Assembly (NCBI GenBank): GCA_017993055.1
Contig: JAGONM010000003.1
Coordinates: 62,001 to 126,000, forward strand
DNA: 64,000 nucleotides
Reading direction: 5' to 3'
Origin: Armatimonadota bacterium
GTDB taxonomy: Bacteria > Armatimonadota > UBA5829 > DTJY01
The position numbers and the translations under genes are program-made. The notes beneath the pieces are model-generated. The model had not been told where the DNA came from. It was given only the letters and a program-made list of their open reading frames with translations, and searched no databases. Below, one piece after another: positions 62,227 through 64,000 of this stretch (the first letter of the stretch is position 1; every line of letters starts with the position of its first letter).

Positions 62227-62577
62227 CTACCAGCGACCGCCGCCGCCACCGCCGTAGCCGCCGCCGCCGCCGTAGCCGCCGCCACCGCGACCGCCGCGAC
62301 CGCCGCCGCCACCGCCGTAACCGCCGCGACCGCCGCCACCGCCGCTCTCGCGCGGGCGAGCCTCGTTCACGGTCAACGTGCGACCCATGAACTCCTTGCC
62401 GGTGGTCGCGTCAATGGCCTCCTGAGCGTTCTCCTCAGGAATGTCCACGAAACCGAATCCGCGGCCCTGCACTATTCGTGCCTCCGCGACCGGTCCCCAC
62501 GCGTCGAAAAGCTCCTTGAGCTCCTCCTCGGTGGTGCTGTATGACAGATTGCCGACGTACAGTGACTTATTCGCCAA
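62227..62577 (-). CDS. Glycine-rich RNA-binding protein with one RRM
   Basis: A 116-residue protein. The RRM has RNP2 LYVGNL (6-11) and RNP1 GRGFGFVD (about 39-46). The loop between strands 2 and 3 is about ten residues shorter than in the usual bacterial and plant forms (ARIVQGRGFGFV). The last third is a tail of GGYGGGG repeats (62230-62345 in DNA, low-complexity CCG/CCA tracts). Such proteins resemble cyanobacterial Rbp cold-induced RNA chaperones. TTG start with AGGAG seven bases upstream. A perfect small hairpin (62592-62607) lies in the leader. Confidence 0.88.
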   Translation of the reverse strand: MANKSLYVGNLSYSTTEEELKELFDAWGPVAEARIVQGRGFGFVDIPEENAQEAIDATTGKEFMGRTLTVNEARPRESGGGGGRGGYGGGGGGRGGRGGGGYGGGGGYGGGGGGRW

Positions 62578-62718
62578 CTTGTACTCCTCTCCGGGATCTG
62601 AATCCCGACGTTTTCTAGCAGGGCGCGTTGCCACAGGGCATTCTCGCGAGCGAACTTATCCTCAGAGAAGAGCATCGCAGGAAGCACACACGGGGGCCCT
62701 CGCCTCTTGCCAGACTGC

Positions 62719-62747
62719 ATTATACCCGGTATCTCCCAAATATGCAA
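62719..62747 (-). promoter_or_regulatory. Strong promoter of the RRM gene with long leader
   Basis: On the minus strand, TTGCAT (62747-62742), a 17-base spacer and a perfect TATAAT (62724-62719). The transcript should carry about 135 bases of leader, including the CGGGAT-CTGA-ATCCCG hairpin at 62592-62607, just upstream of the ribosome site. Confidence 0.65.
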
Positions 62748-62863
62748 CAAAAAAATCGCCATACCATCGGCGGCCCGCAGGAATCCTTGTGGTCTTGGCC
62801 GAACAAAAGAGAGAGAACGTGGAACAAACTGCGCTATTAACGACCTCGGAGGTGTACACGCAG

Positions 62864-62968
62864 ATGCGGTTGAGGAACAGAGATCTGATGAAATCCTGGA
62901 AACGCAAGAAGGAAGCCTACAAGGATCGTAAGCGCGCGGAACTGGCTGGGGCGGATAAGAAGAAGTAG
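62864..62968 (+). CDS. Possible 34-residue strongly basic protein
   Basis: The short open frame starts at an ATG with GGAGG 11 bases upstream and encodes about 15 Lys or Arg residues in 34, with SWKRKKEAYKDRKRAE in the middle and a KKK end. A strong terminator follows 24 bases after the stop, which supports a real short transcript. The high charge suggests RNA or ribosome binding. I do not recognise the family, and no clear promoter was found, so this is tentative. Confidence 0.4.
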   Translation: MRLRNRDLMKSWKRKKEAYKDRKRAELAGADKKK

Positions 62969-62991
62969 CTCCTCAATAGGCGATGCTGAAT

Positions 62992-63030
62992 GGGCCTGGC
63001 GCATCGGGTTTGGAGGCGCCAGGCCCTTTT
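62992..63030 (+). terminator. Strong rho-independent terminator
   Basis: An 11-bp perfect stem (GGGCCTGGCGC, 62992-63002, with 63016-63026) is followed by TTTT. The T run exists only on the plus strand, so it terminates a rightward transcript upstream of the convergent glnA gene. Confidence 0.85.
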
Positions 63031-63040
63031 GTCACCTGCG

Positions 63041-64000
63041 CTAGAGCACCGGCAAGTACCTGCCCAGTTCGTATCCGGTGACTTGGATCCGGAAGTCATC
63101 CCATTCCCACTTCTTGACCTCTATGAAACGCTCGAACGCGTGGTCGCCGAGCGTCTCGCGGACCAGTTCGCTTCCCTCAGTGCAGGCGATCGCTTCACCG
63201 AGGCTGGAAGGCAGGCTCTCGATGCCGAGGTCTTTCCTCTCTGAGTCGCTCAGGTGGTACAGGTTCTTCTCCATCGGCTCGGGCAACTCGTACTTCTCCT
63301 CGATGCCTCTCAACCCGGCCTTCAGCATTACTGCGAAAGCGAGGTATGGGTTGCACGCGGGGTCCGGGCATCTCAGTTCGGCGCGGGTCGCGTTCTCCTT
63401 GCCGGGCTTGTAATGCGGGACGCGTACCAGAGCCGAGCGGTTTCTCTGCGACCACGCTATGTACACCGGCGCCTCGTATCCGGGGACCAGCCGCTTGTAG
63501 CTGTTGACCCACTGGGCCAGGATGGACGACATCTCCTTCGAGTGCTTCAGCATGCCTGCGATGTAGTACTTCGCCGTGTCCGACAGGCTGTAGGGATCGC
63601 TCGCATTGAAGAAGGCATTATGGCCGTTCTTGAAAAGTGACTGATGAGTGTGCATGCCGCTGCCGTTCTGCCCGAAGATCGGCTTAGGCATGAAAGTCGC
63701 GTAGACGCCGTTCTTCTGCGCGATCTCCTTCACGACGAGCCGGTAGGTCATGGCATTGTCGGCCATGGTCAGAGCATCCGCGTAGCGCAGGTCAATCTCG
63801 TGCTGACTCGGTGCAACCTCATGGTGGCTGTACTCCACGGTGATGCCCATCTCCTGAAGCGTCAAGATCGTCTCCCGGCGCAAGCTTGTGGCGACATCCA
63901 GGGGCGTCAGATCGAAGTAGCCGCCGTGATCCAGAATCTCGGTAGATTCGGAGTTCTTGAGGTAGAAGTACTCCAACTCAGGGCCCACAAACATCTTGAA
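63041..64000 (-). CDS. glnA: Glutamine synthetase (C-terminal part; 5' end outside window)
   Basis: The 319 C-terminal residues of a type I glutamine synthetase, which condenses glutamate and ammonia. Visible motifs are the metal-site VGPELEYFYL, VEYSHHEVAPSQHEIDLRYADAL, the NGSGMHTHQSLF ATP/metal site, and VPHYKPGKENATRAELRCPDPACNPYLAFAVML with the NR-type catalytic Arg. The adenylylation-site Tyr stretch of the I-beta type is absent, so it is probably an I-alpha enzyme without GlnE control. The N-terminal part is cut by the window edge. Confidence 0.93.
   Translation of the reverse strand, partial: FKMFVGPELEYFYLKNSESTEILDHGGYFDLTPLDVATSLRRETILTLQEMGITVEYSHHEVAPSQHEIDLRYADALTMADNAMTYRLVVKEIAQKNGVYATFMPKPIFGQNGSGMHTHQSLFKNGHNAFFNASDPYSLSDTAKYYIAGMLKHSKEMSSILAQWVNSYKRLVPGYEAPVYIAWSQRNRSALVRVPHYKPGKENATRAELRCPDPACNPYLAFAVMLKAGLRGIEEKYELPEPMEKNLYHLSDSERKDLGIESLPSSLGEAIACTEGSELVRETLGDHAFERFIEVKKWEWDDFRIQVTGYELGRYLPVL

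Noticed and set aside
62441-62968. A 175-residue plus-strand open frame across the RRM gene start and the gap.
   Set aside because: The first part is antisense to the RRM gene and its promoter. Only the last 34 codons have a ribosome site and a terminator, and these are listed separately.

Overview
The window is GC-rich bacterial chromosome, densely coded on both strands. It has no rRNA, tRNA, CRISPR array, prophage or insertion sequence that I can see. The gene content suggests a free-living, carbohydrate-degrading bacterium with respiratory and anaerobic traits. It carries complex I subunits, the futalosine route to menaquinone, a B12-dependent ribonucleotide reductase, an NfnAB/SudAB-type flavoprotein pair and a tandem 2-hydroxyacyl-CoA dehydratase activase. 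It also has a sugar ABC importer and secreted glycan-active or beta-helix proteins. DUF6807, DUF4432, heparinase-like and GIDE-domain proteins together resemble the Armatimonadota/Planctomycetota type of genome, but the sequence alone does not fix the phylum. GTG and TTG starts are common.

Layout. 1-2832 (minus): tyrS-nuoH-nuoI, running off the left edge. 2848-7623 (plus): endonuclease III, a hotdog thioesterase, DUF2007, the NfnA/NfnB-like pair and a DUF4432 protein. 7620-14426 (plus): a menaquinone operon behind its own promoter, ubiD-ubiX-ubiA (mqnL, mqnM, mqnP), mqnE, mqnA, mqnC and an MTAP-type nucleoside phosphorylase; mqnD is not in the window. 14416-17846 (minus): sugar ABC importer with two permeases and a membrane-anchored binding protein, but no ATPase. 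17970-20349: a cyclophilin-like protein and two secreted proteins of unknown function. 20385-24593 (minus): a 1402-residue tandem activase/dehydratase. 24943-32443 (plus): ADP-ribosylglycohydrolase, C_GCAxxG_C_C protein, folC, an orphan anti-sigma-type kinase, an iron-sulfur aldo/keto reductase, DUF1638 and a LysM protein. 32473-41274: an FmdB zinc ribbon (minus), then an enolase-superfamily enzyme, tldD-tldE, cupin, PHP protein, gamma-glutamyltransferase and folE2. 41331-46259: a 2-hydroxyacid dehydrogenase (minus), a PmoA/DUF6807 protein and a GH36-like glycosidase. 46324-51379: nrdR-nrdJ under a promoter with tandem NrdR boxes, a stand-alone AICAR transformylase and two half-size EamA transporters. 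51390-58227: beta-helix protein, DUF763, SPL-type radical SAM protein, membrane protein, methyltransferase and heparinase-like lyase. 58278-64000: a GlmL/MutL ASKHA protein with an undescribed barrel-sandwich partner, a GIDE-domain membrane protein, an RRM protein, a possible tiny basic protein and the C-terminal part of glutamine synthetase.

The observations I rate highest are: a palindromic repeat whose arm covers the start codons of two unrelated genes (nuoI and glmL); the glmL plus barrel-sandwich pair with no B12 mutase beside it; the phosphorylase that seems to replace the usual nucleosidase in the futalosine operon; and several promoters placed so that their transcripts would be leaderless. 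All promoter, terminator and NrdR-box calls come from reading the sequence by eye, and all functions from motif recognition without database searches.
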